From Anoplolepis gracilipes (lineage: Eukaryota > Arthropoda > Insecta > Hymenoptera > Formicidae): DNA of 64,000 bases. Both the position numbers and the translations under genes were made by a program. How positions within the stretch are numbered: the stretch's first letter is position 1; every line of letters begins with the position of its first letter. Below, one piece after another: positions 1 through 10,739 of the stretch. A model generated the notes under the pieces. That model was given only the letters and a program-made list of their open reading frames with translations. It made no database searches and was not told the origin of the DNA. Location of the stretch: contig NC_132986.1 of the NCBI RefSeq assembly GCF_047496725.1, positions 2,504,001 to 2,568,000 on the forward strand, given 5' to 3'.

Positions 1-1140
1 AACGATATTGTTTATTTGTAGAAATATTCTTATAATTTTTCTTATCCAAAATTTTACTTTAAAGAAGATAAAAAAACTCTTCCTTTTTCTTTTTCTCTGT
101 AAAAGAAATGCATTATAGTTAGATTATAAGGTATTTCGAGTAAGTTATTTTGTCTTGCATGACAAACTTATGTGATAAGGTGTCACGCAGCAAATGCACG
201 CACTTGAAAAGTTTAGACAGCGAATGACGCGTAACAAAGTTGCTACACGGCAAATAAAACTTTGACTCGATCTTCCAGCCACTTTCCTCCCATATGACTC
301 ACGTCACTCCAGTTCGCTGAGGTAAACTTCGTTAATGTAAGTTTGTTTGCACTGCGAGGCAATTTGTATGCTTAACCTCTCGCTTCAGAGTCTCGTCGGA
401 ATTACATCTTACGATTGTTGTACCGAAATTTGTTATCGAAGTTTGTTAAGTTCTGACGCCTGGTATATGTTCGCGATAATAAAAGAAAACATTGTCTTCG
501 CACTTTTATCTAATTGTAAGATCAATAATTATCTCTTGTAACGCAATAGGTTATTGAGCAATTTCAATTGTGTTTACACAATTGAAAACGAAAAATGCGT
601 GGGAAGAGCAAAATTTAGCAAAATGCTTTTTAAGCTAATTTTAAATCTCAATGTTGATATAAATAACATGCCATCGCTAATAAAAGATATTTTAATTATA
701 AAATTCCTTGATATTCTAAAATAAAAAAGAGAGGAAATTAATTTAAACCAATTTATCAATATAAATCGGTGCTTCATCAATTATGTAAGTCGAAAGACAT
801 GTTCACAATAAATATTTACATAAAAATATTTTTAAAATCACTCTTTTTTTAATAAAAATTAATGAAAGACTATGATATATTTGTTACGCTTCGATGAAAT
901 TAAATTAAATCTCGAATTAAATTTCCATCAAAATTAAATCCATTTAAAACTAATGAAGAAAACAATGTCTTGTTAATTAAATTTGCAAAGCTTGCAAAAG
1001 ACCTTGCAGCAATTTTTCATGTAAAATAGCTTCATAATTATATTTACCATCAATCTCTACAGACAGATTAACTTAAAAATTTAGGAAAAAATTATGGAAT
1101 TATTTTCGCGCATTCCTTTATATATCCTTTGCATGCTTAA
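1..1140. other. AT-rich noncoding stretch with one perfect hairpin
   Basis: AT-rich sequence with only short open frames on both strands and no recognisable gene. The one distinct structure is a perfect 11-bp stem with a 4-nt loop (arms 562-572 and 577-587). Nothing else stands out. Confidence 0.6.
562..587. repeat. Perfect short hairpin
   Basis: The arm TTTCAATTGTG is followed by a TTTA loop and its exact reverse complement, giving an 11-bp stem. It is too short for a microRNA precursor and is AT-rich, so it may be incidental. Confidence 0.6.
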
Positions 1141-1605
1141 AGCAAGAGAATTCGACAGACAAAACCCGTAGACGGAGAGATTAAGCAATATTACCGGTTT
1201 GACACACGAACCGGGTTATTGTGACATGCAACGCGTGCAACATCGAATGGAAGCGAAACGACGAGATGACTCGGCTGTGAGAGTCGACAAGGGAGGGTGG
1301 AGTCGGCGGGGGAAAAGGGGTGAAAGGTGCCCTCCGCGTGAACGATAAACTAGAACGCAGCAGGAAGACAAGCTGGCTTTACGGCTCTGACGTACGACCT
1401 TCCTGGTTGCTACTTACCGGGTACGAAGTCAACTTTACCTCCGCGGATAACTTAAGCAGTGTTCAACCCTATTCGCGTCTTGCCTTGCCTTCCATACCCG
1501 ACGCATCAGCGGCATCGTAGAACGAGACACCGCCAAGGAAGAAGACACTTTTCCGGAAGGCTGGTGTTTCGCATTGTGTTTCCGCGCGTGAAATGTACAG
1601 CCGTA
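1141..1605. other. CpG-rich island, function unknown
   Basis: Higher-complexity, CpG-rich block beginning with GC-rich sequence around 1240-1330. A 66-codon plus frame from 1320 resembles no protein I recognise. On the minus strand two donor-like GTAAAG/GTAAGT sites lie within about 20 bases of each other near 1412-1432, but no matching acceptor or convincing coding frame was found. Could be regulatory DNA or a noncoding exon. Confidence 0.35.
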
Positions 1606-1626
1606 TAAATAAATAAATAAATAAAT
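1606..1626. repeat. Tetranucleotide microsatellite (AAAT)n
   Basis: About five copies of a TAAA/AAAT unit. Confidence 0.9.
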
Positions 1627-1871
1627 TCTTGGCGCGGAAGCAACTTATTCATTACGATATTCATTATGAGAACAAAAACGTATATCTCTAACGAGCGTAA
1701 ATCAGCTGATTCTTACTTGTCAGGTTCATTATCGTTTTTATATCATCAATGAACGCGATTGGCTTTATTCATTATTAACTCATTGTCAGTTTATTTCACT
1801 ACTATCGGGAAAAGTACGGTATAAAACGAATTAATATTATTTGCTTTATGCATACGCGCATCAGAATCGAG

Positions 1872-1876
<5 letters not shown>

Positions 1877-1918
<42 letters not shown>
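1877..1918. repeat. Dinucleotide microsatellite (GA)n
   Basis: Uninterrupted GA array of about 21 units; the first of several long GA/CT arrays in this window. Confidence 0.97.
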
Positions 1919-1921
<3 letters not shown>

Positions 1922-2441
1922 GCATAAGCGTTCTGCAATTACAGATAATTAATCGTCACGTTCGATAACGACAGAGCGGAGCGAACAACAGTTGGAAGAA
2001 CACGGTCGCATCTGCTCCAGGAACGTGCGACGCCGCTCGTTCATCAGAGCCAAGAATACTGTCTGTCGGTTTCTGTGAATCGTTGCACATTCGTTAGGTT
2101 ATTAAGCCGCTACCGGAAAGGACACGTCGCGCGCGCATCCCTTCGTCTTCGCGTCTTCTCTCTCCGATTCTCTCTCGCCGCTATTCCTCTTCTTCGGTTA
2201 CATTTCGAGAGCACGTCAAGTCTGTTCTCTTCTCCGGCAACTACGTAGGAAGCCATGATTAAAGCGGTGTTAAGCCACGGCTGCAAGTTCGCTGAGATAA
2301 TGATTCGAGGTCGCAAGATGGGTCGCGAGAAATGAGGAGCCAGTACCGGGTCTAAGAAAGGTAGAGTAATAAAACGAAGATAGAATAGTTTGAGTTAGTT
2401 AAAATATTGTTGCGAGAAAATATTTCTCGCGTTACAAGATT
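1919..2441. other. CpG-rich island then transition to the MITE
   Basis: Mixed sequence with a CT-rich, CpG-rich part around 2110-2330. Short frames occur on the minus strand but none is recognised. The last 100 bases become AT-rich and end at the TA dinucleotide flanking the inverted-repeat element. Confidence 0.35.
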
Positions 2442-2443
2442 TA

Positions 2444-2965
2444 GGGTAAACTCCAGGGTACGATGGCCATAGGCTGTAATTTTTTCAATAATCGCTACAT
2501 AGGGCGCTTTTTTAGTCATTATCAAAGATAATCGATATTTACAGTAGTTTAGGTGCATACATTATTCGAAATAACGAATCTTATATTCAAAAACTGTTGT
2601 AACGTCGAATAAATTACAGTTAAGCTATCGTAATCGACATTAGACATATTATAAAGATATGTAAATTGTTATATGACCTATAATTTTTATTTTCGTTTTC
2701 GCTATTTTTTTATTATAAATATTGTGGCCATCCTTCCGTCACTATGGTCATCTTTTCCTTAAAAGTTGGATAAGATGTTCAATGCTTATGTTGCACTATT
2801 TTGATGATATAAAATTTCTATTAAATATTTTCCTTTCAATTTCGAATATTACGTAATTTAAGCTTCAGTGAAGATAATATGCCAAACACTATTAAAAAAT
2901 AACAAAAATAAAAGTATGTTTTTTTGCATTTAAAAAAACTGTGGCCATCTTACCCGAGTTTGTCC
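2444..2965. mobile_element. Non-autonomous DNA transposon (MITE), Tc1/mariner/pogo-like
   Basis: Seen: the left end (2444-2472) and the reverse complement of the right end (2939-2965) match at about 23 of 27 aligned positions with one 2-nt gap; both contain AAACTC, GGGTA and GATGGCCA. TA lies immediately outside both ends (2442-2443 and 2966-2967), as for a TA target-site duplication. Two further copies of the subterminal GGCCATC-type motif lie inside at 2724-2737 and 2744-2758. The interior is AT-rich with no transposase frame. Known: TA duplications are typical of Tc1/mariner/pogo transposons. Inferred: an old, internally deleted copy. The precise family is not identified. Confidence 0.7.
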
Positions 2966-2967
2966 TA

Positions 2968-3716
2968 ATAATTTTGCCATAAACACGCAAGATAAAGCAC
3001 GTAGGCGTTTAAAAAAAACTTTTTTGTCCACTTCTTCTCGCAAATATATATGTATATATGTATATGTATTTAGTAGTTACATTTTCGCTGCATTTTCCAA
3101 GCCTATAACGTATATCGGTCGTATCATATCGATGATGTAATATCACGCTACGCAATATTTCTCGTTCGGGGTGCTCGTTTATCAAAAACCGGCATTGCAA
3201 GAGGCTAGGAGGTGTGCAGGTGTCGCGATATAGATGAATGAGGTAAGAATGACGTAGAGAGAGTATCGCGCGCGCAGAGAGATTGTTACGCGAGGGTGTC
3301 GGCGTATATCGGAGAAACGGCCCCGTTCTTGCGGTTCGGAACAAACGATTTCAGGCGAATTGAATGGGTTCTTGCGCGATCGTTGCGCCAGTCGCACGCG
3401 ACAATTAATCTTTGTCTCGACGCTTCCGGTTGTTTTGAATAAACCGACCGCGGGACGTCGCGTCGGCTACGCGACGTCATCTTTCGACGGAAGTGATATT
3501 CGTAGCGATATTTGTTAAATATTAATTGCAACTTCTCGTGCAGGGAGAGAGCTTGTCGCCGAGAGCTTGTCGAGTAGCACGAAAGATTATTGCGAAGGAG
3601 GGGATTATTGCGGATAATTTCTCACGCGAAACAAATTTCGCATTCCTTGCCGATGTCTATATCGTAGAGATGACTCGTCGATGCAAATGGCACGCGACAA
3701 ATATGCTGTTAATCTC
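2968..3716. other. AT-rich spacer and CpG-rich island
   Basis: Bases 2968-3100 are AT-rich with a short TATG-rich run near 3045-3070. From 3100 to 3680 the sequence is CpG-rich with overlapping frames on both strands, none convincing. It contains a perfect GC-rich hairpin (3454-3478) and a 12-bp direct repeat GAGAGCTTGTCG at 3547-3558 and 3561-3572. Confidence 0.35.
3454..3478. repeat. Perfect GC-rich hairpin
   Basis: Arms GACGTCGCGT (3454-3463) and ACGCGACGTC (3469-3478) are exact reverse complements around a CGGCT loop. The 10-bp stem is mostly G-C. Function unknown. Confidence 0.75.
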
Positions 3717-4450
3717 AGAAATTGTTTTTCTATGACAATTATATTATATAATATTAATAAAAATGAGTACTAAAAAAATAAAGCAAGCAAATTTTAAAAT
3801 GCGATAACAAACATTCTTATCTCTCTTGGTAAATAAAAAAATAATTGTGAATATTATTAATTAATCAATTATTTATAAATTTATTTAAAATTATACAAGA
3901 GATATAATATTATGAATATAAAAAAAATTGCTTCATTAATTTCATTTATTATTAATGATAATTTAGGTCCTGAAAGATCACTAAATCCATAGTTGATGGT
4001 CTATGGTCAAGAAACAATCTGAACAATTCAAAAAGAGATTAAAGGAGTTATCAATCAGACTGAATTTAAATACTGCGTAAATAAGAAATTGTTTTTCTAT
4101 GACAATTATATTATACAATATTAATAAAAATGAGTACTAAAAAAATAAAGCAAGCAAATTTTAAAATGCGATAACAAACATTCTTATCTCTCTTGGTAAA
4201 TAAAAAAATAATTGTGAATATTATTAATTAATCAATTATTTATAAATTTATTTAAAATTATACAAGAGATATAATATTATGAATATAAAAAAAATTGCTT
4301 CATTAATTTCATTTATTATTAATGATAATTTAGATCCTGAAAGATCACTAAATCCATAGTTGATGGTCTATGGTCAAGAAACAATCTGAACAATTCAAAA
4401 AGAGATTAAAGGAGTTATCAATTAGGCTGAATTTAAATATCGCGTAAATA
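3717..4450. repeat. Head-to-tail tandem duplication, 2 x 367 bp
   Basis: Copy 1 is 3717-4083 and copy 2 is 4084-4450. They are exactly the same length with no indels and six mismatches by eye, about 98.4% identical. Each begins AGAAATTG and ends GCGTAAATA. The unit is AT-rich and non-coding, and holds a small hairpin, CCATAG with CTATGG (near 3989-4008 and 4356-4375). High identity suggests a recent duplication, although an assembly artefact is possible. Confidence 0.95.
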
Positions 4451-5704
4451 ACTTCGGTTACGGTCAATTGAATTTCTTTCTTTTATAATAAAAAAAACCA
4501 TTCGTGTTTCCAGTCAAGTTTAGGACGAATCGACGAAGACAAAGTGAGCCAGAAATGAAAAAAATGTCGCGATAAAAAGAGAAAAAGAAAGAAAAGAGGG
4601 AGAAAAAGAAAAAAATTGTTAGCATGCCTATTCTAAAGAAGGGAAAGATTGTCAAAGCTACTACTCTCGTGGCACTGTTTCTTGACATTCCCGAGATATT
4701 TGGACCCTCGAGAACTTGGCGATACCGACATATATGTGTACATCAAAACGTTGAAGCCCTTGTTTCGCCGAAACCTTCTTTTCGTCCTGTCCATCGTTCC
4801 CCTTCGGTCGGTATTTAATTTAAAACACGGAAGGGTGCAGTATGGCATTTTCACCGGAGTGTTTTAGCGCGCGTCCCAACGATGACAACGACGACGACAA
4901 CGACGACGACGACGGCATCGCCGCCGCTGCCGCCAGGTGATCATCTGTAACTGCAATTTAACACACGTCGACACTGACGTCGGATGGAAAACCGGACGGC
5001 ATATGCATTAACGTTTAAAGTGCAGCTGCGCGCAAATAGGTTTACCGATGAAAAATGTCGTCTGCGCCGAACCGAGCGCGAACCTGAATCCCTCGGACGT
5101 CAGCGTGATGAAAATGTTGTATTGAGATAAATGGTGAAAATTTTATCTTCATCATTTTCGCCAGGGCAAAGATTAATTCGACGCATGGCCAGACAATGCT
5201 CTTCGCAACGCGTGTGATAGATTCCTTTTCTTTTTCACAGGGGACAAAACTAAGCGTCGAGAAACAAAATTGCGTGAAAATATATGGAAAAGCACTTAGA
5301 ACTCAGTCTACGCAGAATTCGGGATGGAGGTCTTGAGCGGCAATTTTATTTTAATGCTGCGGGACGGGTCGTAAAAAACTGGTAAAACGCGCAAATTCAT
5401 TTTCTAAAGTATTTTCATAACGAAGTTCGGACAGAATGTTGAACGTACTGAGCTGCACCGCCGCCCTGCCGCGTCGCGCTAAAAAGGTCTAAGCTGCCTG
5501 TAAAAACCTCGGAAAACCTTTAATCCCGAGCGCTAACTCACAACCGTTTTTCCACCTCATGGGAACTGAAACTTTCGGCTTTGCTAATAAACTTTGGTGA
5601 CCGTCGTGACTATCCTGGCAGGTCTCAGCAAGCGTAATCACTTACAGCATAATCAGTTAAATAAGCTGCGTTCAATGACCACCACAAGCAGATATTTCGA
5701 TGGC
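4451..5704. other. Mixed region with CpG-rich, high-complexity blocks
   Basis: Purine-rich at 4555-4615, then overlapping short frames on both strands at 4624-4867. The small Asp/Ala-rich frame at 4842-4940 is the only one with possible splice context. The sequence from 4940 to 5560 is of high complexity and CpG-containing with no frame of note. Nothing here was recognised as a known gene. Confidence 0.35.
4842..4940 (+). other. Candidate 33-codon open frame or 5' coding exon (Asp/Ala-rich)
   Basis: ATG at 4842 with G at +4, then a short complex start (MAFSPECFSARP), an Asn/Asp run and an Ala run from an in-frame GAC/GCC trinucleotide repeat, and TGA at 4938-4940. The stop overlaps a donor-like CCAG|GTGATC (cut after 4936), so the frame could be an N-terminal coding exon read across an intron. 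Acidic and alanine runs are common in insect regulatory proteins. No downstream exon was recognised and the repeat alone can create such a frame, so this remains speculative. Confidence 0.18.
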
Positions 5705-5732
5705 TTTTTTTTTTTTTTTTTTTTTTTTTTTT
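5705..5732. repeat. Poly-T tract (28 nt)
   Basis: Uninterrupted run of T. It could be the reverse-strand A-tail of a retroposed sequence, but no retroelement body was recognised on either side. Confidence 0.95.
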
Positions 5733-7020
5733 GCGTCCACTCTGTTCTCGACAAGTTGATTCACGAACGCATTAATATTTCCTACTGCAAGCTCTCAGTG
5801 TGCTTTACACCGTACGAATACTAGGATTATAATGCTGCTTCAGATATGATGCATAATTTAGCAAACGTCGGTTGAAAAAAAATTCGATAAAAAGTACTCG
5901 GTTAGAACGAAACAAAAAGTACAGAAAAATCAAACAGAGTTTAAAGAGAAACTATACCTACAAATCAGCTATCAAATATATAATACATCTAATACATTTC
6001 GAGATTCATGAATTTGACATCAAAATTTGTCCTATAGAATAATTTAATCTCAAAATCGTAAATATAATATAACTTTATATTGAATTTTTTTATCTAACTT
6101 CATTGTAATAATTATACATACAAATTTAATAGTAACATGTATTCTCGAAAATAAAAATTGTATCTAATTCTAATTTTTGACGTTAGGTGACAAGTTAATT
6201 ATTAATTTTACACATTAAAAAACTAAAAGTGCTTTGCGCAATGTCAAATTCATAAATTCTTAAAATTTTACGTCTATTAATTTTTGACGTATTATATCTC
6301 TGAACTTTTAATATAGCGATCCATTTAATTTATTTAATAGCCTAATTTTATTTAACATTATTTATGTAGCAGCGCGCTAAATGTAATCATTTTATTTTAC
6401 ATTCTATTCTAATGGTGTTTAAAGTTGATGAAGATTGCATTTAGATGTAGCTACATCTAAATATACAGTAGAAATGCTAATATTTTATTAGAAATTAACT
6501 AAAACAAGTTTAATTTAAAAGCAAAATAATAACAAATTTCTTGATAGAAAGATATAATAGATCATATAATAGAAATAAATGTTAAGTAACAATATTAGAA
6601 TATTTGCTTACACTCGAAGTCGTATTTATCATAAAGAATTTGTTAATTATACTTATAAATAAAACTATCGCGTGCGCGGAAAATGTAATAGAAACAAAGA
6701 AGCGAAAAGATTATTAATATAAAATTTTTTAATTGTTTACTTATTTTATGTAAAAATTTAATATATTAATTTGTAGATATATAAAACACTTGAGAAGTGT
6801 AATGTAGGCATACGCGGATAAATAAAGAAATAAAATTATACACACTGAGAGACATGTACGCGGTTAGGAAAATCTTATAAATTTCGTTGTCCAATAAAGA
6901 TTACTTATAAAATCTTTCTATTTCTCTACTGGCAAAATACCATTTCGCTGGAAACACACAAGTTTTAGACTTTCAGCCCAGTTTTCATTGTTTCTCAAAC
7001 AATTTCAATTGTGAAAGTTA
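5733..7020. other. AT-rich gene desert
   Basis: Strongly AT-rich with no frame of interest. The only distinct feature is the 24-bp perfect palindrome at 6439-6462. Confidence 0.6.
6439..6462. repeat. 24-bp perfect palindrome
   Basis: ATTTAGATGTAG is followed immediately by its exact reverse complement CTACATCTAAAT. There is no loop. It may be a dimeric protein-binding site or the remnant of a snapback event. Confidence 0.8.
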
Positions 7021-8030
7021 CAGTGTTTTCAAACCAGCTGACTCAACTGCAAAACGAGGCAAAGATAAAGAGGCGAGCAGCGTAAGAAATGCCAGGAAAG
7101 CAAGCAAACTGAGCGCTTTTCTTTTGTAGTTACGCGACTTGTAAATAATGCAGCGCTCGCCCCTTCGAAATTCAATCGCCAACGTAACAGACCTTGTGAA
7201 ATTTGCACTGATCCCAGATTATCTCGGGAATATAGGCGCGCGCAATTGTAACACGAGTTCCGTCTCCCAAAACGTACATCGTGCACTGCGCAGAGGGCAC
7301 ATAATACAGTAAGGTGATTCCAGGTTCGCGGATTATCCTACAGTACGATGTAATTCTGTGAGGAATTGAATTACCTATCCTGTAATATCGAAGCGACTGA
7401 CGACTTGACTGCGTAAACAACACGCCGTAATACAAATAGACACGTATCCGCGGTCAAATTTATTTGTCTATTATCAAATATAACTCGAATATTATATTTA
7501 AAATATTTTCACACTACTTTTTAATTTTATTTAAATTTTTATTAAAGATATTCAATGCTATAAATTAAAAAATATGCAAAAATATTTGTCGAAAAATTTT
7601 AAAAAAATTAATTACAGTCAAAGCTAGAAGAGCATTCGATTACTTTGATACTCTCTTGTATACATTATTGATATGTAATTTTTTTTAAAATAAAATTTAC
7701 ATATAAAACAATAATTGTATTTGCAAGATAAAATTTTACAAAATAAATTTTATGCCTGTATTTAAAATTATCAGTACAATGTTTTCATAAAGAGACAATG
7801 AAAAAATACAGTTATTTCTACAGAGAAGAAAAGAAAAATACGTTAAATTAACAAAATGCTTAAAATAATTCATACAGAAATATCTTGCGTCAACTTATAA
7901 TAATTTGTCAGATTATAGTTTGTTTTTTTTAATCGAGGTAATTCATAGGGTCCTTCACCTAACGAGCAATTTTTTTTTCCTCCGAATAATACTGATACGA
8001 TCAACATTGTCGAAGTCAGAGACAAGTGTC
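7021..8030. other. Moderately GC block then AT-rich stretch
   Basis: Bases 7021-7440 are of balanced composition with overlapping minus-strand frames of 85-87 codons that resemble nothing known. A short imperfect inverted repeat (GTAATTC and GAATTAC) lies near 7350-7375. Bases 7441-8030 are AT-rich and featureless. Confidence 0.4.
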
Positions 8031-8600
8031 CCTTGGTTGCTCGTGCAAGCGAATAATTCGGGGTCTGACTAGCTGACCGACAGTATTATTTCAACGCCAG
8101 GACCATGGTAGCCGCGTTGTTTTCGTAACCGTCAAATGCTCCGCCGCGTCGAACGCGGCGCATGGTAATTGCATGCAAATTACGGGAAACCCATCTGTTA
8201 ATTGTATGCATGGATATATTAAAATTAATATTAAAACACGATGAATTAAATACAATGTTGCGCGGCGCGGCGGATTGCACGTTGATTGCTCGCGCGCGTT
8301 CCCGCCGCGTGCAGATGCACTGGCGGATCGCGAACGCGAGCTCGAATATTAATGACGTTACGATTATGGCCCGAGCCATTGTTATGCCGCCAATTATTGA
8401 GCAATTCAAATGGCCGCGCTATTCGTTACGCGGCGCAAGATTCGAGCTCGTTGCTCGACGCGGGAAACAATGCGACAGGACGTGCATTAAACGCAACGCT
8501 GCGAAGTATCGCATCGACTCGCTTTGTCGCGTAACACGCTGTGTAATTAGTACATTGGCGCATAAAAGCGGAATGATGGCTCTTTAACATGAAGAATATA
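8031..8600. promoter_or_regulatory. CpG-rich island with homeodomain/POU-like sites (candidate regulatory block)
   Basis: High-complexity, CpG-rich block with many TAATT/ATTA cores, a perfect octamer ATGCAAAT (8173-8180) inside a near-palindrome of alternating AATT and GCATGC, and a GC hairpin at 8142-8160. A 141-codon plus frame and a 107-codon minus frame overlap here; neither is recognised. The pattern suits a developmental enhancer, but this is inference from motifs only. Confidence 0.25.
8142..8160. repeat. GC-rich perfect hairpin
   Basis: CGCCGCGT and ACGCGGCG, exact reverse complements, separated by CGA. Confidence 0.7.
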
Positions 8601-9219
8601 TTGACGCGCTCTCTGACATAGATTATATTGTTAACGAGCTGTGTATTTTATGTATGTATATACACTATAAATATCGATTATATAGACTAATATTAAGAGA
8701 GAACTGTGTCAAAAAGTAGCATAAATTATTGCGATGATAAATCGGCAAACGTTAAAATTCTAAAACAACTTGTACATTTTTGTTGCAAATAAAATTCATG
8801 TACGAAAAACTGGAACATTAAAATATAATATTAAAATATAAATATTATATAGTATAAACATAACATTATTTATTAAAAAGAATGTATGTTCCAACACAAA
8901 ATAGATGTTATATTCTTTACACCTTATAATATCTTATTTAAATTTTGCATAAGAATGCATGTAAATGATAGAAATACTGCATTGCAATTTATCTATGCTA
9001 AACCCCCCTATTGTTTTTAAAAAATAAACTTTCAATTACTCTCCGGGGACGTATCAGCACATTGGTGTGGATATAATCTGCAATACATTTATATTTCCGT
9101 AAAAAAAAATTTCAAGGAAAATGTTTACTTCAGTAAATCATTTAGTGATATGTTGAAATATATTCAATACAGTTTTAATAAAATGTAATATAAAATATTT
9201 TATTTATTTTAAATAAATA

Positions 9220-9238
9220 AATATATATATATATATAT
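9220..9238. repeat. (AT)n microsatellite
   Basis: About nine AT units followed by a short TGTG run. Confidence 0.9.
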
Positions 9239-9668
9239 GTGTGTATAATGCACAAAATAGTTTGACAGGCAAGACACAATCGCCGATTAATTAAAAACGA
9301 AATTGATTAATCTCACGCGCAATACGATTGCGAATTGCGTATTTTACAGGTTCTTTTATCGAGGGCAAGCTTTGCTCCGCGCAGTTGATTGACACTTAAT
9401 TTGCATTATTTTCAGGAACAAAGAATCAACCGAGAATTGGCCCGAGAGCCTCTCGTCCACTTGATTATACATATTCCTCTTTCGCATGCATCGTAAACTC
9501 TATTATGGTATAATGAATCCGTTTTCCGCAGGCATTTTAGGATCTGTATAAATCGCGTGTTCGCGATTTTAGAATCACCTCATGTACATATTTTAATGCG
9601 TTAAATTTTATCACGTAATGTAGTACGTATTTATTATTATTTTTACGCGACGACGGAGAAAGAGAGAA

Positions 9669-9688
9669 AGAGAGAGAGAGAGAGAGAG
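9669..9688. repeat. (GA)n microsatellite
   Basis: Short pure GA array preceded by interrupted GAAA/GAGA sequence. Confidence 0.9.
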
Positions 9689-10617
9689 CGCGCACTTCCC
9701 CTTCTCCTTGAGGTCGCGCATGAATAAGAGATGGAAGGGATATCAACGCGTAAGCAGTCGTTCGTTCATTTCGATTCCGGCAGGCATAGTAATAGCACGT
9801 ATCCCTACCCGCTCCGACGTGTATGTACATACGTCACAGACTCGCGTTCGGGCACCTCAAAGTCAAGCACGCCGAGCACAATGATACGTACCCATGTTGC
9901 GTGATAAAACTTAACGAATTAAAATACGTACAAAGCGAATCCGAATAATAACATTGAACGCATTAAAGCATACGAACCGGTTAAGAAATATAATGTGTAA
10001 AATACTTTAATCAAAATATAATAGATATAATGATACACATTCTCTTTCTCGCCACGATAATACGCATTATCCTACATAATAAAATTTAACGTGTTAAAAT
10101 AAGTCTACAGCGATTTTGAAATATGTAAAATAACATGGAATTCGGCCTTGGACGCGCCCTATATTATTTACATTCGTCTCGGCTTCATCTCATCGTAATC
10201 AACGTCGTGGTCGCGTTTCACATTTTCGCGTAAAACTCATAATATTCTGATTTCACGATTCTTATCGAGGATCGTATTTTTAACGCCGACTACATGAAAT
10301 GTCTCTCAGCGGTGCTCATTCAGTAAAAAATAATTAGTTTGAGAGACGTCAAATTGATGTCGATGTTTTTTCGACAATTATTTATCACTGAGCAAACAAC
10401 GTTTATATGTCTGAATATCGCGACTGAGGTAAACGCCGGACGTGTTATAAAAGAAAGTATGTCATGTATAGATAGATACTTGTTCGCTAGTTAATATTAA
10501 GCTTAAGTTTGATAATTAATTGTTGAGAGCACGGTCTATTCCGAGAAATGTTTCGCTCTAAATCGGTTAGAATTCGGTCGATTAATTGTCATTCATGGCT
10601 CGTAAAAGGGGTCGAGT

Positions 10618-10661
10618 CCATTTGATAAATGTCTAGATTGATAGACATTTATGATAAATGG
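10618..10661. repeat. Imperfect hairpin upstream of the exon-like array
   Basis: Inner arms ATAAATGTCTA (10625-10635) and TAGACATTTAT (10642-10652) pair perfectly around a 6-nt loop; outer arms CCATTT and AAATGG (10618-10623 and 10656-10661) also pair across a small bulge. Seventeen pairs in total. Shorter than a typical insect pre-miRNA and no known mature miRNA sequence was recognised. Confidence 0.65.
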
Positions 10662-10739
10662 ATATTCTCTCTTTTCGGCAGTATCGTCCAAAGTATCGTA
10701 AAAATGCGGATGGGAGTGCTGTTTAAAGTATTGTGCGTG

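Larger units (their letters stand above)
8601..10592. other. Mostly AT-rich noncoding DNA with microsatellites
   Basis: AT-rich to about 9240, ending with an (AT)n run at 9220-9238. Bases 9300-9860 are moderately CpG-rich with a GA array at 9669-9688. Bases 9860-10592 alternate AT-rich and CpG-containing sequence. No gene recognised. Confidence 0.45.

Noticed and set aside
3717..4450. Possible mitochondrial insertion (AT-rich tandem unit)
   Set aside because: No mitochondrial gene fragment was recognised; AT content alone is not evidence.
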